From assembly GCA_016873275.1 (NCBI GenBank), contig VGXO01000005.1:1-64000 (forward strand): DNA of 64,000 nt. Reading direction: 5' to 3'. The notes under the pieces were generated by a model, which was not told the DNA's origin, did no database searches, and saw nothing but the letters and a program-made list of their open reading frames with translations. Positions 25,507-35,273 of the stretch are shown here, in pieces. The stretch is from Phycisphaerae bacterium (GTDB lineage: Bacteria > Planctomycetota > Phycisphaerae > Phycisphaerales > SM1A02). The translations under genes and the position numbers were made by a program. The stretch's first letter is position 1, and every line of letters starts with the position of its first letter.

Positions 25507-27048
25507 GTGCGCAGCCCCGACACCGAGCGAGCGACCAGCCGCGTGCACTCCTTCGTCCTGCAGGGCATCGAGGCGGTGCCGTGCGAGGTGGAGGTGCACC
25601 TCGCACGCCGCGGACTCGGCGGTCTGACCATGGTGGGACTTCCCGACGCGGCGGTGCGGGAGTCCGCCGACCGCGTCCGGAGCGCCATCCAGAACGTCGG
25701 GCTCCGATGGCCTTGGCGGCAGGCGACGGTGAGCCTGGCGCCTGGCGACCTTCGCAAGGAAGGACCGGTCTTCGACCTGCCGATCGCCCTCGCGGTGCTC
25801 GCCGCGGATGGCGTGCTCGGAGCGGGACGCGCGACGCTCGACGAGTCGCTCGTGGCGGGCGAGCTCGCCCTCGACGGTCGGCTGCGGGGGGTCCGTGGCG
25901 TCGTCAGCCTCGCGATGCTCGCGCGGCGGCTCGGGCGACGCGCCGTGATCGTCCCGAGCGCGAACGCCGCGGAGGCGTCCATCGTCGAGGGCGTCGAGGT
26001 CCTCGCGTTCGACTCGCTCGGGGAGGTCGTCGGCGTCCTGCTCGGGGCGATCGATCGACCTCGCCGTGGATCGATCCTCGATGACTCGATCCTCGCGGAC
26101 GCGACCGCGGAGGTGGACCTCGCGGAGATCCGCGGGCAGGAGGCGGCGAAGCGGTCGCTGACGATCGCGGCGGCGGGATCGCACAACATCCTGCTCATCG
26201 GTCCGGCGGGGGCGGGGAAGACGATGATGGCGCGGGCGCTGCCGGGACTGCTTCCTCCGATGAGCCGCGAGGAGGCGCTCGAGGTGACCCGCGTCCACTC
26301 CTGCGCGGGCGTGCTCGGCGAGTCGCGCTCCCTCGTCGCGGCGCGACCGGTCCGCTCGCCGCATCACACCGCCTCGACCGCCGCGGTCGTCGGAGGCGGT
26401 CGGATTCCGCGACCGGGCGAGGTGAGCCTTGCGCACCGCGGGGTGCTCTTTCTCGACGAGCTCCCGGAGTTCGCGCGACCGGTGCTGGAAGGTCTCCGCG
26501 AGCCGCTCGAGGACGGCATGGTGACGATCGCCCGCGCCCACGGGGCGGTGCGGTTCCCCGCGAAGGTGCTGCTCGTCGCGGCGATGAACCCGACCCACCG
26601 CGGCCGCCGCGTGGAGGGCGAGCAAGGTCGAGAGGAGCAGTCCCGCTACCTCTCGCGGCTCTCGGGTCCGCTCGTCGACCGCATCGACCTCCACGTCGAG
26701 GTCCCCGCCGTGCGTTTCGAGCAGCTCGTGACCGCCCGCCCCGGCGCGAGCACCGCGGCGCTCCGCGCGAGGGTCGCGTCGGCGCGGGCACTCGCGGCGC
26801 GGCGGCAGGGGGAGGACCGACCCAACGCCCACCTGCGGGGTCGCGAGCTCGACCGGCTCGCGGCGCTCGACGACGCCGGTCGGCGCCTGCTCGGCGAGGC
26901 GATGGAGGGGTTTGGACTCAGCGCCAGGGCGTACGACAAGATCCGCCGGATCGCCCGCACCATCGCGGACCTCGAGGGCGTCGAGGCGATCGCCCTCGAG
27001 CACGTCGCGGAGGCGGTCTCGTATCGGATCCTCGACCGGGCGGAGTGA
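25507..27048 (+). CDS. comM: ComM/YifB-family Mg-chelatase-like AAA ATPase
   Basis: 513 residues from a GTG at 25507. The N-terminal ChlI-type domain (CEVEVHLARRGLGGLTMVGLP) precedes a AAA+ core with Walker A GPAGAGKTMMAR, Walker B VLFLDELPEF and sensor AAMNP; a C-terminal Mg_chelatase_C domain ends the protein. ComM helicases drive branch migration during natural transformation and homologous recombination. Many relatives have a Cys-rich NPCPCG insert after sensor 1; here it reads NPTHRGRRVEGEQ with no Cys, as in some proteobacterial forms. Confidence 0.9.
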   Translation: MRSPDTERATSRVHSFVLQGIEAVPCEVEVHLARRGLGGLTMVGLPDAAVRESADRVRSAIQNVGLRWPWRQATVSLAPGDLRKEGPVFDLPIALAVLAADGVLGAGRATLDESLVAGELALDGRLRGVRGVVSLAMLARRLGRRAVIVPSANAAEASIVEGVEVLAFDSLGEVVGVLLGAIDRPRRGSILDDSILADATAEVDLAEIRGQEAAKRSLTIAAAGSHNILLIGPAGAGKTMMARALPGLLPPMSREEALEVTRVHSCAGVLGESRSLVAARPVRSPHHTASTAAVVGGGRIPRPGEVSLAHRGVLFLDELPEFARPVLEGLREPLEDGMVTIARAHGAVRFPAKVLLVAAMNPTHRGRRVEGEQGREEQSRYLSRLSGPLVDRIDLHVEVPAVRFEQLVTARPGASTAALRARVASARALAARRQGEDRPNAHLRGRELDRLAALDDAGRRLLGEAMEGFGLSARAYDKIRRIARTIADLEGVEAIALEHVAEAVSYRILDRAE

Positions 27049-27076
27049 CTCGCGCGCCGTCGAGTCCCCCGCCGCC

Positions 27077-30000
27077 TCACTCCACCGTCGGCGCGAAGCC
27101 GCGGCGCATGGTGTTCTCGCAGACGGCCCGCGGCTCGGTGAAGTGGAGCAGGTACTCGCGGCCGCCCGCCTTGCTGCCGACGCCGGAGAGCCCGAAGCCG
27201 CCGAAGGGCTGCCGGGCGACGAGGGCGCCGGTGATGCCGCGGTTGAGGTAGAGGTTGCCGACGCGGTACTCGAGGCGGGCTCGCTCGAGGTGCGAGGGCT
27301 TCCGGCTGAACACGCCGCCGGTGAGCTTGTACTCCGTCGAGTTCGCGATCGCGATCGCCTCGTCGAAGTCGCGAGCCTTGATGACCGCGAGCACCGGTCC
27401 GAAGACCTCCTCGTTGGCGAGGCGGTGCTCCGGGCGGATCGCCGAGACGATGGTCGGCCCGACGTAGGGCTTGCCGACCTTCGCGGCGAGACCCTCCGGC
27501 ACCGGCATCTCGAGCTCGACGCGACCCTCGCGGCGCCCGATCTCCACGTACTCGCGGATCTTCGCGGCGGCGTCCTCGTCGATCACCGGACCGACGTCGG
27601 TGCCGGGCCGCAGCGGATCGCCGATGACGAGCGTGCGGGTGCTCTCGACGATGCGGCGAAGGAAGTCGTCGTGGCAGCTCTCGACGACGATCACCCGGCT
27701 GCACGCCGAGCACTTCTGCCCGCAGAAGGAGAAGGCGCTCTGCCGCACCCCGAGCACCGCCTCGTCGAGGTCCGCGGAGGCGTCGACGATCACCGCGTTC
27801 TTGCCGCCCATCTCGCAGACGACCTTCTTCACGAACGGCTGCCCCGCGGGCGTGCGACCGGCGGCCTCGAGGATGTCGAGCCCGACGCCCTTCGAGCCGG
27901 TGAAGGCGACGAGGGCGACCCGCGGATCGCGCACGAGCCGCGCCCCGACCGTCTCGCCGCGACCGGGCAGGAAGGCGAGGGCGTCACGGGGGCAGCCCGA
28001 GTCCCAGAGGATCTCGCAGAGGATCTTCGCGATCGCGGGCGTCTGCTCCGCGGGCTTGAGGGCGACGACGTTGCCGGTCACGAGCGCGGCGACGGTCATG
28101 CCGCAGCAGATCGCGAGCGGGAAGTTCCAGGGGCTGATCACCGCCGCGATGCCGCGCGGCTGGTGCCACTGCTCGTCGAGCTCGCCGGCGAAGCGGCCGA
28201 TCCGCTCGCGGGCGAAGAGCGACGCGCCGCAGCGGGCGTAGAACTCGCAGAAGTCGATCGCCTCGCAGACGTCCGCGTCGGCCTCGCGCCAGGTCTTGCC
28301 GCTCTCGCGGATCACGATCCCGGAGAGCTCGTCGCGCCGCCGCCGCATCGCCGCCGCCGCCTTCACGAGGACCGCGGCGCGGACCCCGTAGGCGGCGTCG
28401 CGCCACGTCGGGAAGTAGCGGGCGAGCGACGCGAGCGACGCGTCGGCGTCCGACTCCTTCGCGTCGATCGCGACCTTCGGCACGCGGCTCTGCTCGACCG
28501 CCTGGCCGAAGGAGGATCGCTGCGAGGCGTCGGCGAAGTCGCGGAGCGGCTCGTTGAAGAAGGGCCGACCATCGCCGATCGAGGCGTGCGCGGGCGAGAG
28601 GTGGTGGCGGCGGGGCGCCTCGCGGAGCGCGGCGGGACCGGGGTCCTCGCCCTCGGCGCCGTGCGGCGAGGCGAGGAGCGCGTCGGGGGTCGCGCCGTCG
28701 GCGAAGCCCGCGCGGAGCCAGGACTCGTTCGAGGTGTTCTCGAGCAGGCGCCGCACGAGGTACGCCATGCCGGGGATCATCTCGCCGACGGGGACGTACT
28801 CGCGGACGCGGAGGTCCATCTCGGCGCACGCCGACTTCAGCTCGTCGCCCATCCCGTGCAGCATCTGCAGCTCGATCGCGGAGCGGGGCAGGCCGAGCCT
28901 CGCCACCTCCGCGAGCGCCGCGGCGATCGAGCGGGCGTTGTGCGAGCCGAGGGCGAGCTTCACGCCGCCCTCGCCGGCGCGGCGGGGCGTCGAGGCGAGG
29001 AAGATCCGGCTCATCCGCTCGAAGCACGCGTCGCTGTCGCGCTTGCGGCTCCAGACCGGCACCGGCCAGCCCATCTGCTCGGCGTGGATCGTCTCGTAGT
29101 CCCAGTAGGCGCCCTTCACGAGCCGCACCGTGATCGGACGCCTCCTCGACCTCGCCCACTCCGCGATGTTCCGCGCGTCGTCCTCGCCGCTTCGAAGGTA
29201 CGCCTGCATCGCGAGCCCGCCCTCGAACTCGACGGCGTCCGAGCATCGCTTGAAGAGCTCGAGGGTCAGGTCCTTGAGGGAGCGCTGCTCCATGTCGAAG
29301 TTGACGAAGACGCCGCGCTCGGCGGCGGTCCGCAGCACCGGCGTCAGCGCCTCCACCAGTCCCTTGAGCGAGCCCTCGAGGTCGATGGGGTCGGTCGAGG
29401 CGTAGAGCGAGGAGATCTTGATCGAGACGTTGGTGCGGGGAATGGGACCGAGGTGGTCGGAGTCGAGCCGCGGGTTCGGCGACCACGCCCGCACCGCCTC
29501 GGGCAGGTTGCGGATGAGGTCGAGGTACTTGCCGCGGTAGACCTCCGCCTCGGCGTGGGAGACGCATGCCTCGCCGAGGAGGTCCACCGAGAACGCGAGC
29601 CCGCGCTTCCAGAGCTTCTCCAGCATCGGGAGCGCGTCGGCGGCGTCCCGTCCGGCGATGAACTTCGACGCCATGCCCTCGATGCGGCCGGACATCGTCC
29701 TCGCGACGAGACCCTTCGCCATGCCGCCCGCCTTGAGGCCGATCCCGAGTCCCGGCGGGAGCGTCACGCCCGGCTGCGAGAGGTAGTCCTCGAGGTGGTC
29801 GTGGATCTGCTCGGCGGACTTGAGCGTCGGGAACGCGTCGACGAAGCGGAAGAGCTGGACCTTGAACGCCTCGTCCTTCATGGACCAGTTCATGAGCGCG
29901 TCGGACCAGTACGAGCTGCTCAGGAACCCGGCGCGATGGCGGGCGCTGCGGTCAAGGAGCTCCCGACCGAGCTCGAGGATCGACTCCTCGGTCGGCGCGT

Positions 30001-30088
30001 CGCCGAGCGTCGCGCCGCTGGTGCGGGGAGGCGAGGACCGTGGCGGGGTCGCGGGAGCGCGACCTCGGAGGCGATCGAAGATTCCCAT
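27077..30088 (-). CDS. putA: bifunctional proline dehydrogenase / delta-1-pyrroline-5-carboxylate dehydrogenase
   Basis: 1003 residues from ATG at 30088. Residues ~110-450 form the FAD-dependent proline dehydrogenase barrel (NVSIKISSLY, GLAMQAYLRSGEDD, RLVKGAYWDYE, LGSHNARS). Residues ~530-1000 are the aldehyde dehydrogenase module (VISPWNFPLAI, EMGGKNAVIV, catalytic-Cys region FCGQKCSACSR, NEEVFGPVLAV). It oxidises proline to glutamate, delivering electrons to quinone and NAD+. There is no N-terminal DNA-binding ribbon-helix-helix, so it is not a PutA autoregulator. Divergent from fabI. Confidence 0.93.
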   Translation of the reverse strand: MGIFDRLRGRAPATPPRSSPPRTSGATLGDAPTEESILELGRELLDRSARHRAGFLSSSYWSDALMNWSMKDEAFKVQLFRFVDAFPTLKSAEQIHDHLEDYLSQPGVTLPPGLGIGLKAGGMAKGLVARTMSGRIEGMASKFIAGRDAADALPMLEKLWKRGLAFSVDLLGEACVSHAEAEVYRGKYLDLIRNLPEAVRAWSPNPRLDSDHLGPIPRTNVSIKISSLYASTDPIDLEGSLKGLVEALTPVLRTAAERGVFVNFDMEQRSLKDLTLELFKRCSDAVEFEGGLAMQAYLRSGEDDARNIAEWARSRRRPITVRLVKGAYWDYETIHAEQMGWPVPVWSRKRDSDACFERMSRIFLASTPRRAGEGGVKLALGSHNARSIAAALAEVARLGLPRSAIELQMLHGMGDELKSACAEMDLRVREYVPVGEMIPGMAYLVRRLLENTSNESWLRAGFADGATPDALLASPHGAEGEDPGPAALREAPRRHHLSPAHASIGDGRPFFNEPLRDFADASQRSSFGQAVEQSRVPKVAIDAKESDADASLASLARYFPTWRDAAYGVRAAVLVKAAAAMRRRRDELSGIVIRESGKTWREADADVCEAIDFCEFYARCGASLFARERIGRFAGELDEQWHQPRGIAAVISPWNFPLAICCGMTVAALVTGNVVALKPAEQTPAIAKILCEILWDSGCPRDALAFLPGRGETVGARLVRDPRVALVAFTGSKGVGLDILEAAGRTPAGQPFVKKVVCEMGGKNAVIVDASADLDEAVLGVRQSAFSFCGQKCSACSRVIVVESCHDDFLRRIVESTRTLVIGDPLRPGTDVGPVIDEDAAAKIREYVEIGRREGRVELEMPVPEGLAAKVGKPYVGPTIVSAIRPEHRLANEEVFGPVLAVIKARDFDEAIAIANSTEYKLTGGVFSRKPSHLERARLEYRVGNLYLNRGITGALVARQPFGGFGLSGVGSKAGGREYLLHFTEPRAVCENTMRRGFAPTVE

Positions 30089-30240
30089 GTCGTGGCGGGA
30101 CGGGACGTCGGGTTCGTGCGGCGGCGCCGCGGCGGCGGCGAGTATAGCGGGGCCGTCCGACGCTCCCGGGTCGCGCCGGCGTTGCGGTACCCTTCGCAAC
30201 CCGCCGCCCGCTCGCGGACGGCGGACCTGGAGCACGAGCC

Positions 30241-31020
30241 ATGGCGTTGATGGACGGCAAGCGCGGACTGGTGGTCGGCATCGCGAACGAGCACTCGATG
30301 GCGTTCTCGATCGCGGAGAGCCTGCTCGCCCACGGGGCGACCTGCATGTTCACGCACCTTCCGGGCGACAAGATGGAACGGCGGCTCCGCAAGGCGATGG
30401 AGTCGCTCGGCGTGCCCGACGCGTGGGCGGCGTCCCTCGATGCCTCGAGCGACGCGGAGCTCGACCGGGTGTTCGCGAAGGTCGCCGCCGACGTCGGCAC
30501 CATCGACTTCCTCGTCCACTCGATCGCCTTCGCCGACAAGGACTGGCTCAAGGAGGGCGCCTTCACCGGCACCCCGCGGCAGGTGTTCACGCAGGCGATG
30601 GACATCTCCGCCTACACCTACGCCGCGATGGCGAATCGCGCGGCGCCGCTGATGCCGCAGGGAGGCGCGATGATCGCCCTCTCCTACTACGGCGCGGAGA
30701 AGGCGGTGCCGGGCTACAACGTCATGGGCGTCGCGAAGGCGGCGCTCGAGGCGACCTCGCGCTACCTCGCGATGGAGCTTGGTTCCAAGTCGATCCGCGT
30801 GAACTGCATCAGCGCGGGACCGCTGAGGACGCTCTCCGCGATGGCGGTCGGCGGGTTCGGGGAGATCCTCGACTGGGTCGAGAAGAAGGCGCCACTTCGC
30901 CGCAACATCGTCGGCAAGGACGTGGGCGACGCGGCGGTGTACCTCCTCAGCGACCTCTCCAGCGCGGTGACGGGTCAGACGCTCTACGTCGACGGCGGCT
31001 ACAGCGTGATGGGGCTGTAG
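30241..31020 (+). CDS. fabI: enoyl-[acyl-carrier-protein] reductase (NADH)
   Basis: 259 residues. The FabI-type nucleotide motif GIANEHSMAF, the SIAFADK region and the catalytic pair Y159/K166 (Y-x6-K in GYNVMGVAK) are present. It catalyses the last step of fatty-acid elongation in the cytoplasm. Length and motifs fit FabI rather than FabL or FabV. The 3' end overlaps the convergent membrane-protein gene by 22 bases. Confidence 0.93.
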   Translation: MALMDGKRGLVVGIANEHSMAFSIAESLLAHGATCMFTHLPGDKMERRLRKAMESLGVPDAWAASLDASSDAELDRVFAKVAADVGTIDFLVHSIAFADKDWLKEGAFTGTPRQVFTQAMDISAYTYAAMANRAAPLMPQGGAMIALSYYGAEKAVPGYNVMGVAKAALEATSRYLAMELGSKSIRVNCISAGPLRTLSAMAVGGFGEILDWVEKKAPLRRNIVGKDVGDAAVYLLSDLSSAVTGQTLYVDGGYSVMGL

Positions 31021-32363
31021 GCTCCGCCGAACGCGGCGCGGGAGGACGCGGTCGTCGCGACGTCGCGGCGAGGACGGTCGACGTCGATCCTCGCCGATCG
31101 TCCGCCACTGGACGCCCGCGAGGCGACCTCTCCGGCGCCGTGGCCCGGGGGAAGTGACCGCCCCCACTCGAGGCACCCCGTCAGCGCGAGGGCGATCCAG
31201 AACGAAGGTCGGGTGTGGACGTCCATGGTCATGCCGGACGCGGCGATGGAGGTCAGGACGCAGACGCGGAGCCATGGTCCGTGGCGCCATGCGTCGCGCA
31301 GCTGGGCGAGGAGCAACCATCCGAAGAGCGCTGCGCCGGGAATGCCCAGCAGGACCGCGAAGCCGAACGCGGCGCTGTGGGTCGCGGGCGAGGTGGCGAT
31401 CGACCACTGCTCCGTCGAAGGACCCAGAAGAGGATTCGTTGCGATCGCCTCGGCGGCGCTTCGCCAGATCTCCCCCCGTTCGCCGCGGTCCTGCCATTGG
31501 TCGCTGAACCGGAGGATGCGGAGCGCGCCAGGCGACCAGGAAGTGGGCTCGGGCGAGCTGGTCAGACCGGGGCGAGCCGCCGGCCACGCGAGCCAGGTCA
31601 CGCAGACCGGGATGGCGATGAAGACCACGACGAGCCGGGCGACCCGGGATCGCGCGACGAGCATCGCCAGTCCCAGACCGATCGCCAGCATCATCCCGCG
31701 GCTCGAGGTGAGGATGATGAGCTGGAGGCTCAGCACGAACGTCAGCAGGAGGATCGTCCAGCACGCCTGCCGCGCGCGGTCGTCCCGACAGCCGAGCGCG
31801 ACGAGCGGAAGCAGCCCGAGACCTGCGAGCAGCGGGAGCGCCAGCTCGTTGGGATTGATCGGGAGGCTGTAGTCGTCCGCGGATCGGAGCGAGGTCGAGA
31901 GCACGAATCCGAGTCGCCGGTCGAGACCCTCGCCGAGCAGCTCGATCAGCAGGACGAGAAGACCGGCGCCGGCCGCGGAGAGCGCCAGGCTCGCGGCGAC
32001 GAGGGGGAGGAAGCCCGCGAGCGGCGATCGGGCGAGCGACCGCGTCGCGAGGTAGGAGAGGAGTCCGATGATCACGATGCCCACGAAGGTCGGGGGCTGG
32101 CCGCGGAGGATCGGGATCAGGCAGAGCAGCGCGAGGGCGAGGGCGGTCCATTCGCTCGCCGTGCGTGGGGTCGCGGCGCGGAGGTCGAGCAGGAGACCGC
32201 CGACGATGAGCACCGCGGCGACCGCCACCACGGCTCGGGTCATCGTCGGAAAGACCGCCAGGACCCCCCACGCCCCGAACCAGAGCGCGAGGAGGAGGAG
32301 CCCGGCGAGGAGGGAGACTCGGGCGAGGCGCGTCGCGACGTCGATGGAGGAGGGAGAGGTCAT
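30999..32363 (-). CDS. O-antigen ligase/polymerase-like membrane protein
   Basis: 454 residues with ten or more hydrophobic helices and a large extracytoplasmic loop between helices 9 and 10 (~290-340, SPGALRILRFSDQWQDRGERGEIWRS then NPLLGPSTEQW). The layout and the loop motif R-x-x-x-W...P-L-L-G match the Wzy/WaaL (O-antigen ligase) superfamily, which joins or polymerises surface glycan units. The ~45-residue C-terminal tail overlaps fabI. Start at ATG 32363. Exact role undetermined. Confidence 0.7.
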   Translation of the reverse strand: MTSPSSIDVATRLARVSLLAGLLLLALWFGAWGVLAVFPTMTRAVVAVAAVLIVGGLLLDLRAATPRTASEWTALALALLCLIPILRGQPPTFVGIVIIGLLSYLATRSLARSPLAGFLPLVAASLALSAAGAGLLVLLIELLGEGLDRRLGFVLSTSLRSADDYSLPINPNELALPLLAGLGLLPLVALGCRDDRARQACWTILLLTFVLSLQLIILTSSRGMMLAIGLGLAMLVARSRVARLVVVFIAIPVCVTWLAWPAARPGLTSSPEPTSWSPGALRILRFSDQWQDRGERGEIWRSAAEAIATNPLLGPSTEQWSIATSPATHSAAFGFAVLLGIPGAALFGWLLLAQLRDAWRHGPWLRVCVLTSIAASGMTMDVHTRPSFWIALALTGCLEWGRSLPPGHGAGEVASRASSGGRSARIDVDRPRRDVATTASSRAAFGGAYSPITL

Positions 32364-32526
32364 CGGCGGTGCGGAGCCACCGGAGGCGCTCCGGACGCGA
32401 TCCTGTGCGATCGGACCATCGATGTCAACGGCCGCGATCGCTCGACCTCGATCGATCCTCAGGCGGTCATCGTGGTCGCGATGGGCGGAGTCGCCATGCC
32501 GGCGCCGACCTCGGCGATGTCGGTCG

Positions 32527-33561
32527 TCAACGGGCCGAAGTCGACGATCGCTCGGTCCACCAGCGCCACGGTCGCGGATCGGCGAGGTCTGCGGGCCAAA
32601 CCAGCGAGTCCCTTGCTCGGGTGACGAGCTCCTCGAGACCAGCTCGGGTGCGGACGCTGATCGAGAGGTCTTCCTCGATCCCGCCCTCGTCTTCGACCTC
32701 ATCCTCGACGGCATCGCCGCCGCCGAGGTCCGACTTGGAGCGAACCCGAAGCACCGCCGCGCGTGGATCGATCCGCGGCGTGCTCCAGCGTTGACCTGGA
32801 CCGGCGAGCAGCACGACGAGGTCGGCGGTCGCGATGGCGGAGTCGGCGATCTCGATCGCGGCTCGCTCGATCGGATCCTCCGCGTCGCGAAGTCCCGGGC
32901 AGTCGAGCCACTCGACGACGAGCCCCGCGAGGTCGATCCGCGTCGAGGTGAAGTCACGGGTCGTGCCGGGCTCGTCGTGGGCGATGGCGACCTCGCGTCC
33001 GGCGAGGGCGTTGGTCAGCGTGCTCTTTCCGGCGTTGGGAGGACCGACGAGCGCGACGCGCGGCGGATCGAGGAGACGGCGAAGCCGCCCGCCTCGCTCC
33101 GCGTCGAGGAACTCCCCGGGGACATGACCTCGCCATCGTCGCGGCTGGTCGAGGAGGAATGGCACCGCGAGCGGGCTCGCGGCGGTCGCGAGCATGGCGA
33201 GCATCGCCCGCTCGACCTCGTCGGCGGCTTCCGGCCACGCCGACGCCGGATCGATCGACGCATGATCGCGCCACTCGACGCCGGCGGCGACGAGCGCCTC
33301 GCGCAGCCTCGCGATGATCCGCGACCCGCCATGCGGCATCAGCCAGACCGCGTGGTCGGATGGTCGCGCGACGATTCCCTCGTCGACTCCCGCGAGCGAT
33401 CGGAGTCGCACCTCGCCGACCGCGGTGGACGTCGAGCCGCCGGTGATCGATCGCAGCGCGCGATCAAGCGGATCGGGCGATCCCTCGACGACGATGATCG
33501 CGATCGCTCCCGGCAGCGCGCCGGTCGCGAGCGCCGCGCGGACGCGCTCAGGCGCGGGCAT
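32527..33561 (-). CDS. short MnmE-like GTPase
   Basis: 344 residues against ~450 for MnmE. The N-terminal ~120 residues keep a reduced TrmE-like domain (VWLMPHGGSRIIARLREALVAAG corresponds to the HGG segment), but the following helical domain is short. The G domain has G1 GPPNAGKST, G2-region EPGTTRDF, G3 DCPGLRDAED and G4 SKSD (canonical NKxD). The C-terminal CxGK motif needed for tRNA U34 modification is absent. Function may differ from MnmE. Its start overlaps the end of coaX by 14 bases. Confidence 0.75.
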   Translation of the reverse strand: MPAPERVRAALATGALPGAIAIIVVEGSPDPLDRALRSITGGSTSTAVGEVRLRSLAGVDEGIVARPSDHAVWLMPHGGSRIIARLREALVAAGVEWRDHASIDPASAWPEAADEVERAMLAMLATAASPLAVPFLLDQPRRWRGHVPGEFLDAERGGRLRRLLDPPRVALVGPPNAGKSTLTNALAGREVAIAHDEPGTTRDFTSTRIDLAGLVVEWLDCPGLRDAEDPIERAAIEIADSAIATADLVVLLAGPGQRWSTPRIDPRAAVLRVRSKSDLGGGDAVEDEVEDEGGIEEDLSISVRTRAGLEELVTRARDSLVWPADLADPRPWRWWTERSSTSAR

Positions 33562-34372
33562 CGCCGGACGCCGGATGCCCGGGCTCGTCGCCGGGCTCGT
33601 CCTCGTCGGAGAGCGCGAGCCGCGCCGCTGCCGCGATCCCCTGCAGCGTGAGGTCGGGCACGATCCGGTTGACGAGCTCGTCCTCTCCGAAGAGGAGGTC
33701 CGCGTCGCCGCCGGTCGCGACGACGAGCGGGAAGGCGCCGTACTTCTCCGCGTATCGCTCGACGAGGCGCCACGCGAGCCCGCGGATCCCGTCGTAGACC
33801 CCGTGCAGCATCGCCTGGCGGGTGTTGCGGCCGAAGGGGCTCTCTGGATCGGGGCGATCGAACTCGATCGCCGGCAGCGCCGCGGTGTGCTCATGGAGCG
33901 CCTTGAGCTGCATGCGGGCGCCGGGCGCGATCGCCCCTCCGTGGAAGGTGCCCTGACCATCCACGAAGTCCACGGTCACCGCGGTGCCGGCGTCGATCAC
34001 CACGCACGCCTGCTTGAGCACGTCCCACGCCGCCGCCGCGGCGAGGAGGCGGTCCTGTCCGGTGAGCGTCTCCGGGTCGAGGTCCTCGCCGATCGGCACG
34101 GGGAGGTCGTCGCCGATGCGGTAGACCTCGATCGAGAGGCTCGACTCGAGGCGTCGCAAGATCTCGTCCGCGACGCGGTCGTTCACCGAGGACGCGACGA
34201 TCGCGCGGTCCTCCCCGGGCAGCATGTCGCCCCACCATCGCGCGGCGACCGACGTGATCTCGTCGAGGCGGTCGTTGGGGATGGCGATCGTCTCCTCGAG
34301 GGTCCGACCATCGAAGCGACCGAGCCGCGTGCGGGTGTTGCCGGTCTCGATCGCGATCAGGCGGAGGCTCAT
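33548..34372 (-). CDS. coaX: type III pantothenate kinase
   Basis: 274 residues. An ASKHA-type phosphate motif (ETGNTRTRLGRF) opens the protein; the second phosphate/substrate motif DAGTAVTVDFVDGQGTFHGGAIAPG and VVATGGDADLL follow, as in CoaX. It phosphorylates pantothenate, the first step of coenzyme A synthesis, and is insensitive to CoA feedback in characterised members. It overlaps the aminotransferase upstream by four bases and the mnmE-like gene downstream. Confidence 0.9.
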   Translation of the reverse strand: MSLRLIAIETGNTRTRLGRFDGRTLEETIAIPNDRLDEITSVAARWWGDMLPGEDRAIVASSVNDRVADEILRRLESSLSIEVYRIGDDLPVPIGEDLDPETLTGQDRLLAAAAAWDVLKQACVVIDAGTAVTVDFVDGQGTFHGGAIAPGARMQLKALHEHTAALPAIEFDRPDPESPFGRNTRQAMLHGVYDGIRGLAWRLVERYAEKYGAFPLVVATGGDADLLFGEDELVNRIVPDLTLQGIAAAARLALSDEDEPGDEPGHPASGDARA

Positions 34373-35247
34373 GCGCCGACTCCTGCCGCGGTCGCGCGGG
34401 AGGTCTCCTTCCGCGTCGCGGCGGCGCGGAGGAGCTCGAAGCACCGACGCGACCACCGACCGGGTCGACCGTCGCCGACCGGTCGGCCGTCGAGCCGCGT
34501 GACCGCGGCGGCGAGGCGACGGCTGGAGGTCACGATCACCTCGCGTGCGGCGCGAAGCGCCTCCACGGGCAACGGCTCCTCGATCACGGGATCGCCCGCC
34601 GCCCGCAGCTCGTCGAGGAGCACGGCGCGGTTGACGCCGGCGAGGATCGGCGGGTCGGTCGAGGTCGGAGGCGTCACGAGCCGGTCTCCGACCAGCGCGA
34701 GGACGTTGGTGGCGGTTCCCTCGGAGACGAGCTCGTCGCGCACCAGCACCGCCTCGTCGTCGCCGGAGGCGCTTGCGCTCATGAGCGCGAGGACGTTGCC
34801 GAGGAGGTTGGTCGACTTGATCGCGCATCCGAGCCAGCGTGGATCCTGCTGGATCGAGGCGCTGATCGTCCCCGGTCCATCGCCGAGCGGCTCCGCGGCG
34901 GCGGCGAAGGCGAAGACGACCGGTCGAAGGTCGGCGTGCGGGAGATGACGCCTCGTGCCGAGCATGCCGCCCCGCGTGACCTGCAGGTAGATCGACGCGT
35001 CGCGGAGGTCGTTCGCCTCGAGCAGCGTCCGTGCGACCTCCCCGAGGATGCGGGGATGGACGCCGCCGAGGTCGACCGCCGCGAGGCTCGCGGCGAGCCG
35101 CGACTCGTGGCGGGAGAGGAAGGGGAGGCGCCCGTCGACGGCACGGACCACCTCGTAGAGCCCCTCGCCGAACAGCACGCTGCGATCGAAGATGCTGATC
35201 GTCGCCCGCTCGGGGGGCACGAGGGATCCGTTGAGCCAGACGAGCAT
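34369..35247 (-). CDS. class IV aminotransferase
   Basis: 292 residues with a class IV PLP fold: start MLVWLNGSLVP, ISIFDRSVLFGEGLYEVVR, the PLP Lys in AIKSTNLLGN and SEGTATNV. It resembles D-amino-acid or branched-chain aminotransferases and aminodeoxychorismate lyase; the sequence cannot separate them. Tight coupling to coaX (4-base overlap) and a 26-base gap from btpA indicate one transcript. Confidence 0.83.
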   Translation of the reverse strand: MLVWLNGSLVPPERATISIFDRSVLFGEGLYEVVRAVDGRLPFLSRHESRLAASLAAVDLGGVHPRILGEVARTLLEANDLRDASIYLQVTRGGMLGTRRHLPHADLRPVVFAFAAAAEPLGDGPGTISASIQQDPRWLGCAIKSTNLLGNVLALMSASASGDDEAVLVRDELVSEGTATNVLALVGDRLVTPPTSTDPPILAGVNRAVLLDELRAAGDPVIEEPLPVEALRAAREVIVTSSRRLAAAVTRLDGRPVGDGRPGRWSRRCFELLRAAATRKETSRATAAGVGA

Positions 35248-35273
35248 GGGGCGGAGTGTACGGCGGGGTTCGG

